Shown: positions 1 through 10,153 of the stretch, piece by piece
Numbering within the stretch: position 1 is the stretch's first letter
Layout: the number at the start of each line of letters is the position of its first letter
Source: Suillus spraguei
Taxonomy: Eukaryota; Basidiomycota; Agaricomycetes; Boletales; Suillaceae
Direction: 5' to 3'
DNA: 33,095 bases
Assembly (NCBI GenBank): GCA_016800925.1
Contig: JABCPU010000647.1
Location: forward strand, 1-33,095
Notes under the pieces: generated by a model
What the model saw: only the letters and a program-made list of their open reading frames with translations
Database searches by the model: none
What the model was told of the DNA's origin: nothing
Translations under genes and position numbers: made by a program

Positions 1-1254
1 AGAACGAGGCCAGATTTGGGCATTAGGGGTAAGACTGTAGGTTTTCTGTGTAGAATGGTGAACAAGGGGTGTGGGGGCAGACAGAATTGACGTACGTCGC
101 CAATATGAAAGTCCAAGTTGTGTAGGCACCGTATTTATCTTCGGGAATAGTAAGAAGTTTAGTCGCATGATCGTATTCAGCGCCAGTTGCCAACTGGTAC
201 TGCTGATAGGCATCTATCGAACGCCAATTAGACCATTATTACTCGGTGCACTTCAGAAGATACACACCAGTGGCAAGCGTGATGAGTGTTGTGCCAGAAT
301 CGACGATACCAGTGGTGGATCTTAAGATCACGCTGTTGCCGTATGTGATGCTCAAATTGACACCCCAAAATTTTCGTGAACGCCCGATGTTGACAGGAGG
401 ACTGAAACAAAACAGTTACTATAAGATGGATATAGGATCCGGGGTAGCTTACGCATATTCAATGTTACCGTTGTACTTGGTAGGGTCAGTTCCACCAAAG
501 GTGATTTGTCCATTGGTTTCTAGCGGTGGACTGACGTAGGGCTCGAAAAAGATACCAAGCACGTTTTCGGAAATCGTGCCTTGGATAAACAGGCTGTCAG
601 TGACAGTCGGTATCGGCTCTGTCTGTAAATCTCCCAGGGTGCCGACTGTCAAAGCTGCAGGCCCAATGCCAATGAGACCGTCATAAATCGAGAAGCCTTT
701 TATTTCGTCAGCAACACCGATCGACTGCTGGATGATGGTGAGCCCAGGACCGATAGTGACGCAGTCGAACCATTCAGTTCCTATAGACAATCGTAGGTAT
801 TTTCAATTTATAATATCATTGTATGTCACACCAGAGACGGTGCCACTACCGTAAGTGATTTTTACAGGTTCGCCAGTAGGGAAGCTGGACCCGGTTTTCA
901 CGTATTTTGAGGCACGAACCCAAGTGTTCGCGCTTCCGCTGTCGAGAATCAACTTGTCTTCAATAATGCATTAGCAGCCGCATGGTTTCCCAGCATTGAA
1001 CTTACAAGTTGTGGGCGGGTTGCCAACGTCAACTGCCAGCACGTGGACGTAGTTCGCATAGGTGCTTATCAAAGGAACATTACCGAACTTTGTCTGCGCA
1101 TGCTGAAATCCCTATGCTCCAAGAAGTTATTGGTACCATTGGAGAAGTGTAGCCTACTGGTAAGGGGGACGGAGATAGGGAAATTGGCAGCTTTAACGGG
1201 CGATCCAGCGATTGAAAAAACTAGGAGAAGTGTTAACAATGCAGCGGGGAACAT
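1..1254 (-). pseudogene. secreted aspartic protease (family A1, polyporopepsin-like), frameshifted
   Basis: Extracellular pepsin-type endopeptidase. The start at 1254 opens a signal peptide (MFPAALLTLLLVFSIAG) and a short propeptide. Seen exons are 1006-1254, 832-957, 453-780, 268-401, 96-213 and 1-45, joined by five introns of 48-54 nt (958-1005, 781-831, 402-452, 214-267, 46-95). Both catalytic aspartates are present: DSGSANTW (Asp codon 941-943) and IVDSGTTLI (Asp codon 299-301). Family blocks YGSGTVSG, DGLIGIGP, GTISENVLG and QITFGGTD are clear, and LTPNAQIWPRS begins the C-terminal block at the window edge. Two one-base frame breaks are visible, near 1081-1090 (before NVPLI) and near 118-124 (before NLDFHIGD); neither fits an intron. 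The gene is therefore probably a pseudogene, unless these are sequence errors. No neighbour suggests an operon-like or cluster role. Confidence 0.85.
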
Positions 1255-1386
1255 AGCGTAGTAGAAAGTAATATCGTACTCAGTGACATATTATATATGT
1301 GCGATGGCAATGTTGGGCACTTTAGCCACGTACCATGACACGTTCCCCTTGAAAAAGCGATGACAAGATAGTTGCGAATCGAATCA

Positions 1387-1722
1387 TCACGAGTGCAAGG
1401 ATTCGGCTTCCTGATACAATGTGGCAAGAAATGGTTTGCTTTTGATACCACTGAGGTGGCAGGAATTTACAATTGGCCTGTTTACCCACAATTCAAAAGA
1501 ACAAGAGCCGTTTGTTGTGTTGCACGAAGTAGAGCTGATCAACTGCAGATTGACGGTCGAGCACAGGGCATTGCCAAAAGTGTAGGAGGTGCGTCTGGGG
1601 AAGGTCGAAAAATTCTGTAGACAATCGGCATAGGTAAAGCTGTCGATAATTGGAACATGATTTTCAATTGCTATTGTGTTGGAGTTACTATTAGGCGTGC
1701 TCAATTCGTACCTTAGAGCCAA
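1387..1722 (-). CDS. uncharacterised cysteine-containing ORF fragment
   Basis: A 111-codon open frame upstream of the protease and on the same strand. It contains five cysteines and several N-glycosylation-like sites (NFS, NTT, NGS), which resembles a lumenal or secreted domain rather than random sequence. I see no signal peptide, no recognisable family motif and no convincing splice partners. It could be an exon of a gene lost on its right side to the repeats beyond 1733, or chance. Not recognised. Confidence 0.25.
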   Translation of the reverse strand: MALRYELSTPNSNSNTIAIENHVPIIDSFTYADCLQNFSTFPRRTSYTFGNALCSTVNLQLISSTSCNTTNGSCSFELWVNRPIVNSCHLSGIKSKPFLATLYQEAESLHS

Positions 1723-1732
1723 ATAAATTAGC

Positions 1733-1905
1733 CGACCGGTAAAACTCCATTTAGGCTGCCGGATCCGGCCAGAATTCGTTCACCATTCCGAACAGGACCG
1801 GTTCGATATATTAAGGACCGAACCCATATTAGGTTCGGCGTTCGGCTGATGGTATAATTGTGAACCTGTCCGGACCCGTCCGAACCAGTTCGAACTGTTC
1901 TTACT
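1733..1905. repeat. CCGAAC/GGTTCG-rich palindromic repeat
   Basis: About 170 bp dense in GGTTCG, CCGAAC and TCCGGAC words in both orientations. It includes a 7-bp hairpin CCGAACC (1818-1824) / GGTTCGG (1832-1838) with a 7-nt loop. There is no coding potential. It looks like a short non-autonomous palindromic repeat or a remnant of a larger hairpin. Confidence 0.5.
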
Positions 1906-2064
1906 TCTGTGTATGATTCACTCGACTCCCTTAAGCTTATGACTTATTGCTATCCATCTACAGTACACTAGGTCATAATGTATAGCAATAGGAACTGCCT
2001 TTTTTCTATACAATATGAGATATATACACTACCAAGTAATTCCCACAGTAGTGAGATTGTAGTC

Positions 2065-2660
2065 TCATCTGATCTTCTTTTGTTGAGCAGGAGCAAGGGA
2101 GTATGCAGATGCAGGGAAGTCAGGTGTATTGGGTTGTTCAGCAACTGTAATGAGTTCATTAGGGGAGGATGAGGAAGTTGCCCCAAAGGCTTCAACAGGG
2201 ACTAGGGTGATGGGAATTTGCTGGTCCAAATGATGCTGGAATAGTCATTGGTGGGTGAATATGAAGATCTTTGAGATGGGGACCAAGTGTGATTAGCTCA
2301 GCAATCTTGATCCCTAATTCCTTAGCAGCTTTACACTGCTCTTCAGTACATGACTCATAGAGCCAGGCAGGATGTTCTTTGATGGTGGTGGTAATGATAG
2401 GAGACGGGGTTTGTGGGGTGTCAAAAATGGACATGGCTTCTTGGATACTAGAGATGGCCTCTTCAACTAATCCTCTAGCTTCTCTGGTTTCAGCAACTGA
2501 TTACTGGATGGTTTCAAAAATGGTGGCTGTGACTCTCCGATCTCTTGCATAGCAGTGAGTAAGCCAGTAAAGGCAGCGATGTGAGAATGAGTGCACACAT
2601 AAGCGGGTGGAGGTATAGGTAAAGAGTTTGCATCTCTCTGCAGGGAAGGAGGTCAGGCAA
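2065..2660 (-). pseudogene. retroelement accessory ORF (alpha ORF3), copy 1, partial
   Basis: Decayed copy of the same protein as the better copy at 5294-6711. The shared blocks are a helical LTGLL/AMQE-like segment, an AKELGIKIAELITLG segment, KDLHIHPPMTIP, and a PVEAFGATSS segment that matches PVLVEALGPMTSS in the other copy. The frame is broken between the HPPM block and PVEAFG (near 2200), and reading stops at 2065-2067. The N-terminal part and the zinc-knuckle C-terminus are missing: similarity to the other copy starts abruptly at the CAACACC word near 2660. It lies next to other retroelement debris. Its function is unknown. It supports ORF3 being a repeated, protein-level feature of this element family. 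Confidence 0.6.
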
Positions 2661-2832
2661 CACCAACTCATTGTTCAACAAGAACACCTTCTTGTGCCCC
2701 TACTATCATTTTTCCTCCTATGCATCGCCGTCTACTCTCATCCTGACGAGGCCCCCACACTTGTTCTCTGCTACCTCATCTGGCTTGCGCTTGTCACACC
2801 ATACCTCGCCTATGCCTGCCTTCTCCACCATC

Positions 2833-3785
2833 TGTTACAATCATATGTGCCCCTATTCATTTTTCGTCTCCTTTACCTTGTATATTACGTAACGTGACTC
2901 TGACTCATATGCTCAATGCATCTGTACTATAGTTGCCTTCCTTCTTTGGATATTGTTACGAACTGGGGTGGCGTCACCAGCGACAGTGAAAAGACACAGA
3001 CGGTCTGCTGGGAAGTTCTTACAATGTCCAGAAGAGGACAAGGTGAAAGTACAAGGAATGCGTTCCGAGTACGATCAAGGGTCTGGCCTCAAGGACAAGT
3101 CCAAGAGGTTCTGCAAGAATAGAGACTAAGGCTAAGGAGTGCTTAGACTTAGAGACGATTCAAGGACGACTTAGGTTGGAGGCCTAAGCGAAGGAGATTC
3201 CAGGTAAAACCCAGTAAGATTAAAGTAGGGAATCTACTACAAGTACACTGTGCTTAAATAGGCCAATATGTGCGCACAGACCAAGTAACCATGAGAACGT
3301 AACTGCGTATCCTAATAAGGAAGGCATGTGTTGTACAGATGCGTTGAGCATATGAGTCAGAGTCATGTGACATGATATACAAGTAAGGAAACAAAGGGAA
3401 AATGAATAGGGGTGCGTACGATTGTAACAGATATGCACTTACATTCTCACATCTCTCTTGGTCCGTGTGCACATATTGGCTTATTTAAGCACGTTGTATT
3501 ATGCTTGTATACTTTACTTTAATCTTACTGGGTTTTACCTGGAACATCCTTCACTTAGGTCTCCAACCTAAGTCGTCTGAATCGTCTCTAAGTCTAAGCA
3601 CTCCTTAGCCTTAGTCTCTATTCTACTGATCGTCTTAGAGTCGCGACTCTTCGACTGAACCCTTGATCCTACTTGGAACCTTTCCTAAGTAGTAGTCCTC
3701 GTTCTCTTTTGAATGTAGTCGAATCTCCCAGCAGACCATCTGTGTCTTATCACTGTCGCTGGTGACGCCACCCCAGTTCATAACA
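2833..3785 (+). repeat. alpha LTR, copy A (solo, split by copy B)
   Basis: Solo LTR with ends TGTTAC...TAACA, flanked by a perfect 5-bp target duplication CCATC (2828-2832 and 3786-3790). Its own length is about 472 bp, in two parts (2833-2953 and 3435-3785), because a second alpha LTR is inserted in it at a GATAT duplication. Transcription orientation is plus, taken from the TATTTAAG box after the insertion point, which is shared with the intact copy at 19790. Confidence 0.9.
2954..3429 (-). repeat. alpha LTR, copy B (solo, nested in copy A)
   Basis: 476-bp LTR starting TGTTACGAAC and ending GATTGTAACA, inside copy A and in the opposite orientation. The target duplication GATAT (2949-2953 and 3430-3434) is perfect, and removing the insert restores the continuous sequence seen at 19905-19930. 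Together with the right arm of copy A it forms a long inverted repeat. Confidence 0.9.
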
Positions 3786-4418
3786 CCATCATCACTAAGC
3801 GCTCACCCCTTGCGCATGTGTCACCTTCTTCGTGCACTTCGCGCTCCCTTTCGCCTTTTGTGCTTCTTACGTGCTCATTCCCACACCTCGCGCTTCATGC
3901 ACACCCTTCGCATTTCATGCTTCCCTTTGCACTTCAACATGTGCTACCCTTCGGTTCACTCAAGCTACTCATTGGCTCTCAGACTACAATTGGTGTCATA
4001 TTTCCTTTTATCTTTTCCTGTGCATTTTCCTTCTTGACTTGTGCATTGCCTCATTGGCTCGTACTCTTTATACCTTCAGCTCTGCACCTATGACTCCCTT
4101 TTGCACATGCATGCTTTCATTGGTTCATGTGCCTCTGACTTGTTCACAAGCATGCATCCTTCTATTGGCTATCTGACCTCATACTTAATCTAGCGATACT
4201 TACATATTCGCGCTCTGCTTTAACCTTACGTATAAATACACGCAGATAGCCTTTGTACTTCTTTAACTTCAATCTACTTGATCTTCGACCCTGAACTTCC
4301 TTTGATAAGCTTTTCATAAGCTTATTGTCACTATTCAAACTTCATAGAAGCTCATCGCTTCTATGTCTTTGATTGTCATCAAGAACCTCATCTCTGTGAT
4401 GTAGGTCGTGAGACAGCG
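3786..4418 (+). other. LTR-like promoter region of another retroelement; no gene
   Basis: This stretch continues 2661-2832 once copy A is removed. It is T/C-rich, carries several ATTGG (inverted CCAAT) words (for example in TCATTGGCTC near 3970 and again near 4050, 4120 and 4165), and has a TATAAATA box near 4230. Hairpin-prone words GATAAGCTTTTCATAAGCTTATTG and CATAGAAGC...GCTTCTATG follow. The composition and the ORF directly downstream suggest the U3/R part of a plus-oriented LTR, but no matching second LTR is in the window, so the ends are undefined. Confidence 0.4.
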
Positions 4419-4785
4419 CATGGCACCTACCTCCGATCAATGCAACTAGTGCACTCCGTGCTAGGAGACCGATATGCATGGGCTGCTGCTCTTTATAGAG
4501 AACTCGTCACAGACACCACTCAAGTTCCTTAGTGCCTGGCTAGGTCGCTAACACCACTTGCCTTCTCATACCACTCATTTAAATGAAAAAATTCAAAACT
4601 TTCAAAGAAGAAGGAGACATTCACACCACTCATTGAAACATTTGACATTCCATCTTCTGTAACAGAACCATTTTATGTGCAATTGCCATGAGCTTTGTCA
4701 CCAATTCCTTGTGTTGAGAAACACAAGAACAACTCTGAACCAGAAGAACGGATCAGACCTGAACCAGCCAAACAACGACCAATAG
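4419..4785 (+). pseudogene. decayed gag-like ORF fragment
   Basis: Downstream of the TATAAATA box one frame reads for about 120 codons with three stops (TAG near 4531, TGA near 4582, TGA near 4690). Its segments look coding, such as DRYAWAAALYRELVTDTT, SLTPLAFSYHSFK and KHKNNSEPEERIRPEPAKQR. Position and composition fit the N-terminal part of a retroelement gag, but no zinc knuckle or other defining motif remains. The frame is cut at 4785 by alpha LTR copy C. Whether it belongs to the alpha element itself or to another element cannot be told here. Confidence 0.35.
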
Positions 4786-5258
4786 TGTTACAAACTGGGA
4801 TGGCATCACCAGCGACAGTGAGAAAAAACAGGCGGTCTGCTGGGAAGTTCTACTATGTTCAAAGAGAACGAGGACAAGGAGTACAAGGAAGGATTCTGAG
4901 TATGATCAGAGGTTCAGTCTAAGAGTTGTGACTCAAAGACAATCAAGAATAGAGACTAAGGCTAAGGAGTGCTTAGACTTAGAGACAATTCAGACAACTT
5001 AGGTTGGGAACCTAAGTGAAGGATATTCCAGGTAAAACCCAGTAAGATCAAAGTAGTGAATACAAGTGTAATACAACATGCTTAAATAAGCCATATGTGC
5101 GCATGGACCAGGAGAGACATGAGACAGTGAGTGCATATCCTGAAGAGGAAGGCAACTATAGTACAGACACATTGAGCATATGAGTAAGGATACTGTATTA
5201 CATGATATACAAGGTAAGAACAGAGAGAAAATGAATAGGGGCACATATGACTGTAACA
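4786..5258 (-). repeat. alpha LTR, copy C (3' LTR of the minus-strand alpha chromovirus)
   Basis: 473 bp with ends TGTTACAAAC...CTGTAACA. Unlike copies A, B and D it lacks a target duplication (AATAG on the left, TTACC on the right). This fits the 3' LTR of a longer element rather than a solo LTR: on the minus strand the sequence just upstream is a purine-rich AAAATGGGGGTAA tract, preceded by ORF3 and the pol tail in the same orientation. Confidence 0.8.
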
Positions 5259-5272
5259 TTACCCCCATTTTA
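5259..5272 (-). other. polypurine tract of the alpha chromovirus
   Basis: On the minus strand the tract AAAATGGGGGTAA directly abuts the TGTTAC start of the LTR. This is the place and composition expected for the plus-strand primer in reverse transcription. It lies only about 20 nt from the end of ORF3. Confidence 0.55.
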
Positions 5273-5293
5273 TGCATGGAGTCACCGACTACA

Positions 5294-6711
5294 TTAGTCA
5301 TCCTGATTAGCATAATAAATGGGGTCATCGGAGAACTAATAATCCTTGTCAACAACAGATCCACTAAGCATGTAAGCAACTTCTTCAGCTGCCTGTCAAC
5401 TAAGGCTGCTCTGAGCCTTTGAAGTACTTTGGGACCTTTCATTGTCAAGGTGTGCTTCCCACTTATGGAGTTTATCATAGAACCCATCATCTTTCCATGT
5501 GAGAGAGAATGGTGGTTTGTTGACATACTGAGGGCAGTAAAGAGAGAGATGGGTGGGTGCCCAGTACTGGCAGATACGACACTGGTAATCAGGGCAATTC
5601 TTCTGACGATGCTCAAGTGACCCACAGATACAGCATTTCATATTTTTGTTGGGATTAGAAGTCGATGTACAGAGGGGTGTGGGTGTGGCAACACATCGAT
5701 GAGGGTTGGTAGAATGTGCACATTTCTTTCCTTGTTTATGTGCGATGCAACATAAGGCTCGTTCATTGCTAGAACAAATCTCACTTGTTTGTTCGTCACT
5801 AAGAGTGTATGGTCATGGTGATGGTGTAATGGTGGCTGCAGCTAGAAGCTTGTCAGGATCGGAAGAAGTCATGGGCCCTAAGGCCTCAACAAGGACTGGT
5901 GTAATGGGGTTCGATGGTTTAAAGACATGTGGAATGGACATGGGAGGGTGAATATAGAGGTCTTTTGACTGTTGACCGAGCGTGATAATCTCAGCAGGCT
6001 CAATGTTCAGTTCTTTAGCAGTGACCGCTTCTTCATGCATAACAAATGATGGGTTAAAGAGATGAGGGGTTTTGCGTCTTCGTCAAGTATGGTGTGGATG
6101 ATTGGCACAGTGTGGGTTGAGTTTTGTAGTTCTGGATGGTAGATATCAACCGAGACACTAATCCTCTGGCATCTCTAGATTCTTCTGCTGCCTCTTGATT
6201 CCCTTGATGATAGTGTTGGTTGTATGGGTGACTTCCTGAACAGCAGCAAGTAGGCCAGTAAGGGCAATAATATCAGAGCGACTACCCAAAGCACAGGCAG
6301 GAGGTGAAGGAATTGGGAGTGGATCTCTTTGCAGAGAGGGAGGTTGAGCAACACCTGCCCGTCGCTCGCCATGATGTGAATAGTCATTTCAACATCAGCT
6401 TTAAAAGAATTGGGAAGGAGAAGCAACCTGTAAGCATGAATGCATTTCTGAAGGTGTAAGATTTGTTGGTGACACATATCATCCGTGATATCATTGGATA
6501 GTTTCTCGATGAAAGCTGCTGTACAAATTATGTTGATAAAAGGATGGTGATGAAGCTGTCCTTGTTGGTAAGGATCTTTTCAATCTCAAGGGCATGTCCT
6601 TTGCATAAGAGGGCGCTTCAACAAATGTGTTTCCATCAATGTTTCTGACAGGTCATCATGTTGGTCTGCGGTGGTGTAGGTTTCTTTGATGACTGGTGTG
6701 ATGTAGGACAT
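5294..6711 (-). pseudogene. alpha chromovirus ORF3: CCHC zinc-knuckle protein downstream of pol
   Basis: An additional ORF between the chromodomain end of pol and the 3' LTR. From an ATG at 6711 it reads MSYITPVIKETYTTADQHDD, then a helical segment (SNDITDDMCHQQILHLQKC), a middle part with TAKELNIEPAEIITLG and KDLYIHPPMSIP, and a Cys/His C-terminus. The first knuckle is canonical CX2CX4HX4C (CICGSLEHRQKNC), and it is followed by a second CX2CX6HX4C unit (CRICQYWAPTHLSLYC). An acidic tail with YDKLHKWEAHLDNE follows. At least three frame breaks and stops (for example TGA at 5396-5398) show decay. Nucleic-acid binding is likely from the knuckles. Because gag normally lies before pol, this cannot be the usual nucleocapsid and its role is unknown. 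Confidence 0.7.
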
Positions 6712-6743
6712 GGGGAACAAAGGCATTCTTAGTAAGGAGATAA

Positions 6744-7318
6744 TCAGGTACTTAGTGGGGTAAGACAGTTTGTTGAAGGGTTACAAGGCATGTCACCTTT
6801 TACAAGTGGTGAGAATTGAGCAGAGTTTTCTAGGTTTTTTTCTAAAAAAATACCCTTTTCAAGTCACAAGATACCATCAGTGACTGCCAGTGCCTTTGTG
6901 AGAAAGGATAGCTTCGACTTCATACTCTTCTTCTTCCTCTATGATGTCAGGTGGTGGTTCTAGGAAGTTCAGACTGTGCATGTCATTTTTGTTATAGGAT
7001 GATAAGATGGAGGCATAAAATGTGGGATGGATCTTCCATTGTGGAGGGAGCTTGAGTGTAAATGTGATAGGTGATAAGACTGTGGTGATCGGAAAGGTCT
7101 GTATCGCTTCGGTGCAAGTTTCTGTGATGGGAGTTTGAGTCTAAAATTAGCAGCTGATAACCAAACATTATCTCCAATCTTCCATGGTTTGTACTTGTTC
7201 ACTCATGATCGTTCTACCATTGTTTGCATAGCGATATTATGGCATGCCATTGCTTCTTCTTGGATCTTTTGCAGAGATTGTACTTGATCTTCTGCTGCAG
7301 GAACAGTGGAGTCGGTGA
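6744..7318 (-). pseudogene. alpha chromovirus pol, C-terminal fragment (integrase tail and chromodomain)
   Basis: Remnant of Ty3/Gypsy pol. It begins in the integrase tail (STVPAAEDQVQSLQKIQEEA), passes an in-frame stop before NKYKP, then shows the GPY/F-type module (WKIGDNVWLSAANFRLKLPS, QKLAPKRYRPF), a frame break near 7100, and a chromodomain (EEEEYEVEAILSHKGTG ... WYLVT). A TGA replaces a codon inside the chromodomain. Protease, RT, RNase H and the catalytic integrase core are missing to the right of 7318. Chromodomains of this group are thought to guide integration to heterochromatin. The fragment fixes the alpha element as a chromovirus on the minus strand. Confidence 0.8.
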
Positions 7319-7893
7319 AACAAAAAAACTACTGCTGGCCTAAGTATAAGCACAACAATAATCCTACTGAAGGTGTGAGTGAGATGTTCGACCCAAGAGG
7401 ACTGCGATAGAAGCAATTCCTTCTAAGTTAGTGTGAAGGAAACACAAAAGAACTAATAGAAACAAAGTAGCTATAGCAGTTAGCTAGTGAGAGCAACAAC
7501 AAAAAAAACTTCTGCGACACAAATATAATGCTACTACCCACAGTGTGGTAGTGGTAGCAGTTATGGCAGCTCTGTATGAGCAAGGTAGGTGACAAAAGAG
7601 GCGGTAAAAGGAGTAGTGACCCAGTGAGATCACTTGCCGCGGTCTGGTTACGAGTAGAGAAGTCGAGAGTAGCATGGTACTTCAAGTGGTTAAGTTACCA
7701 GTGGTTAAATCAATGAGCGAGTTTTGAACAGAGAGAAGTTCAAAGGCAAATAGATTTCAACTAGCGAGTGTTCTGATACTGAGTCCAAGAGACAGGATGT
7801 AATGGGAGGTAACAGTAATGGTATGTATGATAAGTCTTTTCAACATATTTGTGTGCGTATGAGATAATTAGGCGAGTCCAGTAGCGAGATAGT
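7319..7893. other. no gene seen; possible LTR-like debris
   Basis: Between the broken pol and the broken transposase. Words such as GATGTTCGACCCAAGAGGA and GCGGTAAAA recall element X (GTGTTCGACCCTAAAGGGGG at about 10255), so it may be a diverged relative. No ends, no duplication and no credible coding frame could be placed. Confidence 0.3.
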
Positions 7894-10153
7894 ATTACCT
7901 TGATCTGAAAGCACCCAGAGTTATTTGGCCACCATATGGAGTTGAGAAATTTGGTAAGTCAATCCATTGGTGTTACTTTGGACCATTTACCTGTCCCATT
8001 GAACATTAAACCTTTGATTAAAATCACTTGGTGTATTTGACCAGAAGTATCTAGCACAAGATGAATTTCAAGGACGTCAAACAAAACTTCAAGCTTTGAA
8101 AACTTGCCTGGCCCCTAAACAAGTGCATGATTTCTGTTGGAATACTCAATGACCCGTTCCATGTAGGTAGATGGTCCAGAATTGATATGTGGACCCCCTT
8201 GGTCTCTGCAATGGTTGCTCAAGCTTCAGGGTCGTTGGAATGCCCATATATAAATTTCCACCTCAGCTGCTTTGCAGAGTCTCGATAGCGAAATTCTTAA
8301 AGTTTTAAATCAGTATGTAGCCTCCATCAAATGCCTGAAAAGCATACATTTTTGATCAAAACAAACAGGGTCAACTAATGAACAAAATGGAGCATTGCAG
8401 CAGGGACACATATGTTCCTCAGAGTTCTGAGATACAAAGTCAGCTGTTTTGAGACATGCTGGAGTATCCATTGGACCGAAGGAGAGTGCGACATGTACCA
8501 TTTCCATATTGTCATGACCAAAAACCTCAAAAAGCACCCCTTGATGAACATATTGATTGTCTAGATATATGAAAGATGAGACTATTCACCTTCTGCAAGC
8601 TGCTCTGTATTTGGTTCTGTCAGCCCTGGAATTATGAAGAGTAAAAATGTGTTCTCCTGCAAAAATTGTATAGATCGGGGGAGATTGTTGATCATGAGCC
8701 AAACCATGCCAGTGGAATAATTTGCATATTTGAGTGAACAAAACCTAATTGGTGATGTCAGGAAATGCCCACAAAGACTGAATTGAAACACACCAATCAA
8801 TGTTAATGTGCACGATGAGGCCACATTTCAGGGAAACAAACTGTTGCTTGAGGTTCTTGACATTGATATCCTTTACTTCATGTTTTCTCGAATTCCACTG
8901 GTGCACTATACCTGTAGGGAGTGACTGCCACATCCATCCATCATATATGTCTGTGAGTGGCACATCTGCATCCTTCCCAGCATACCACTCCTCTCATGTG
9001 ATGGGTGGTGCTGGTTCATGGTCCCCATCCTTCCGCCAATGCTGAAGCTCGTCCCATTTACCAGGATGCATGAGAAGACATGCAAGAGCAGCTTTGAAGG
9101 ACGCCACAGGCATCACTTTGTATGGTACACATTTGAGCGTGTTTGAGCTCATTCGCTTCAACTGAAATAGTGATTCGGAGCACCCTGGTGCCATACAGGA
9201 TCGAGACTGCATTGTTGGTAGCTCAGAAGGATGGTACATTTGCCAGCAAGATGGACAAAGTATGTAGGTAGTGACAATCTTGTTTGTATCAATGCCGAGT
9301 TGCTTCTCGACAGTACAAAGAGTGCGTGCCATACTGTCTAAGTCATCCTGAAGGGATGGCAACTTTTAATTGTCGAATAGAGCAAATTGAGTGTCTCTTC
9401 TGATTCTGCGAGTGTCGCACACCTACATGCAGCATTGGCAAAAACATGCACATAGCCATTCAGCAGTGCTTGATGCTCTGACAATGCGAGTGGTACAACA
9501 TTTTGAGGTTCATCTGAGTTGACTGAGGTATCATCAAATAATGTGTCATTTGGAAGGTATTGTGGATCATGCTCTGGAATCCAGACATTTTCATCTTCAT
9601 CCTCAGGAAGTTCATCTGTAGTGTCACTACATGTTTCATCATTGCCAGTGGCACAGTAGCCAGAAGCCATATTAAAGGTAAGTGATAGGTCACTACTGTT
9701 ATCATCATTAAGAGCCAAGTTATTATCACCTGAGGAAGGGGAATATAGCAGGGGAGAGCTGCTTGGTGGAGGACTGTTTTGTTGATCAAACTCTGTATCA
9801 CCATCATCTGAGGAAGGCAAATATAATGGGGGAGAGCTCGCTTCAGCATGACTGCGTGGATAATCTGCATCAGGTACAGAATGCAAATCATCTGCAGAAA
9901 AACAGAGATGCCCAAGCTCTGGGGAATTGGTACCAAGGCCATGCCCATCTGGTAGAGATCCATCCTCTAGATGTCCATCTGACGTAGTCACCGATTCATT
10001 GCTTAACTACAGGGGTTCACAGCTATTAATATTTTGCCTGTGAGCATAGCCATGCTTCTTGAGGTGGTTCCTGGTTGTTCTTTTGGTCTGAAAAAGACTT
10101 AACGGCTCGCATAGTGAGCATGGGCACAGACACCGCTGGTGTGTCAAAGCCAG
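7894..10153 (-). pseudogene. tnp2-like (CACTA/EnSpm-type) transposase, truncated
   Basis: Family resemblance is to the mushroom tnp2-like transposases of CACTA elements. In reading order: a Cys-rich N-terminus (CLCPCSLC ... TTRNHLKKHGYA, near 10040-10150), a long acidic Ser/Pro linker, CPSCWQMYHPSELP with downstream CMAPGC, YDGWMWQSLPTG, GMVWLMINNLPRSIQFLQEN, PGLTEPNTEQLAE, then VFGHDNMEMVHVALSF and CPCCNAPFCSLVD. The last recognisable block is LTKFLNSIWWPNNSG near 7910, after which the gene is cut. Introns 8745-8793 and 8540-8589 restore frame. Stops include TAG at 10007-10009, TGA at 8994-8996 and several between 7950 and 8330. The 5' end is interrupted by element X at 10154. DNA-cutting activity is inferred only from the family. 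Confidence 0.75.

Noticed and set aside
449..790. Apparent separate 113-codon minus ORF
   Set aside because: It is an exon of the aspartic protease; its apparent start is a TTG inside an intron, not an ATG.
3762..4176. Three overlapping plus ORFs rich in Ser, Leu, His and Phe
   Set aside because: Open in several frames at once because the stretch is T/C-rich; it reads as promoter/LTR sequence, without codon structure.
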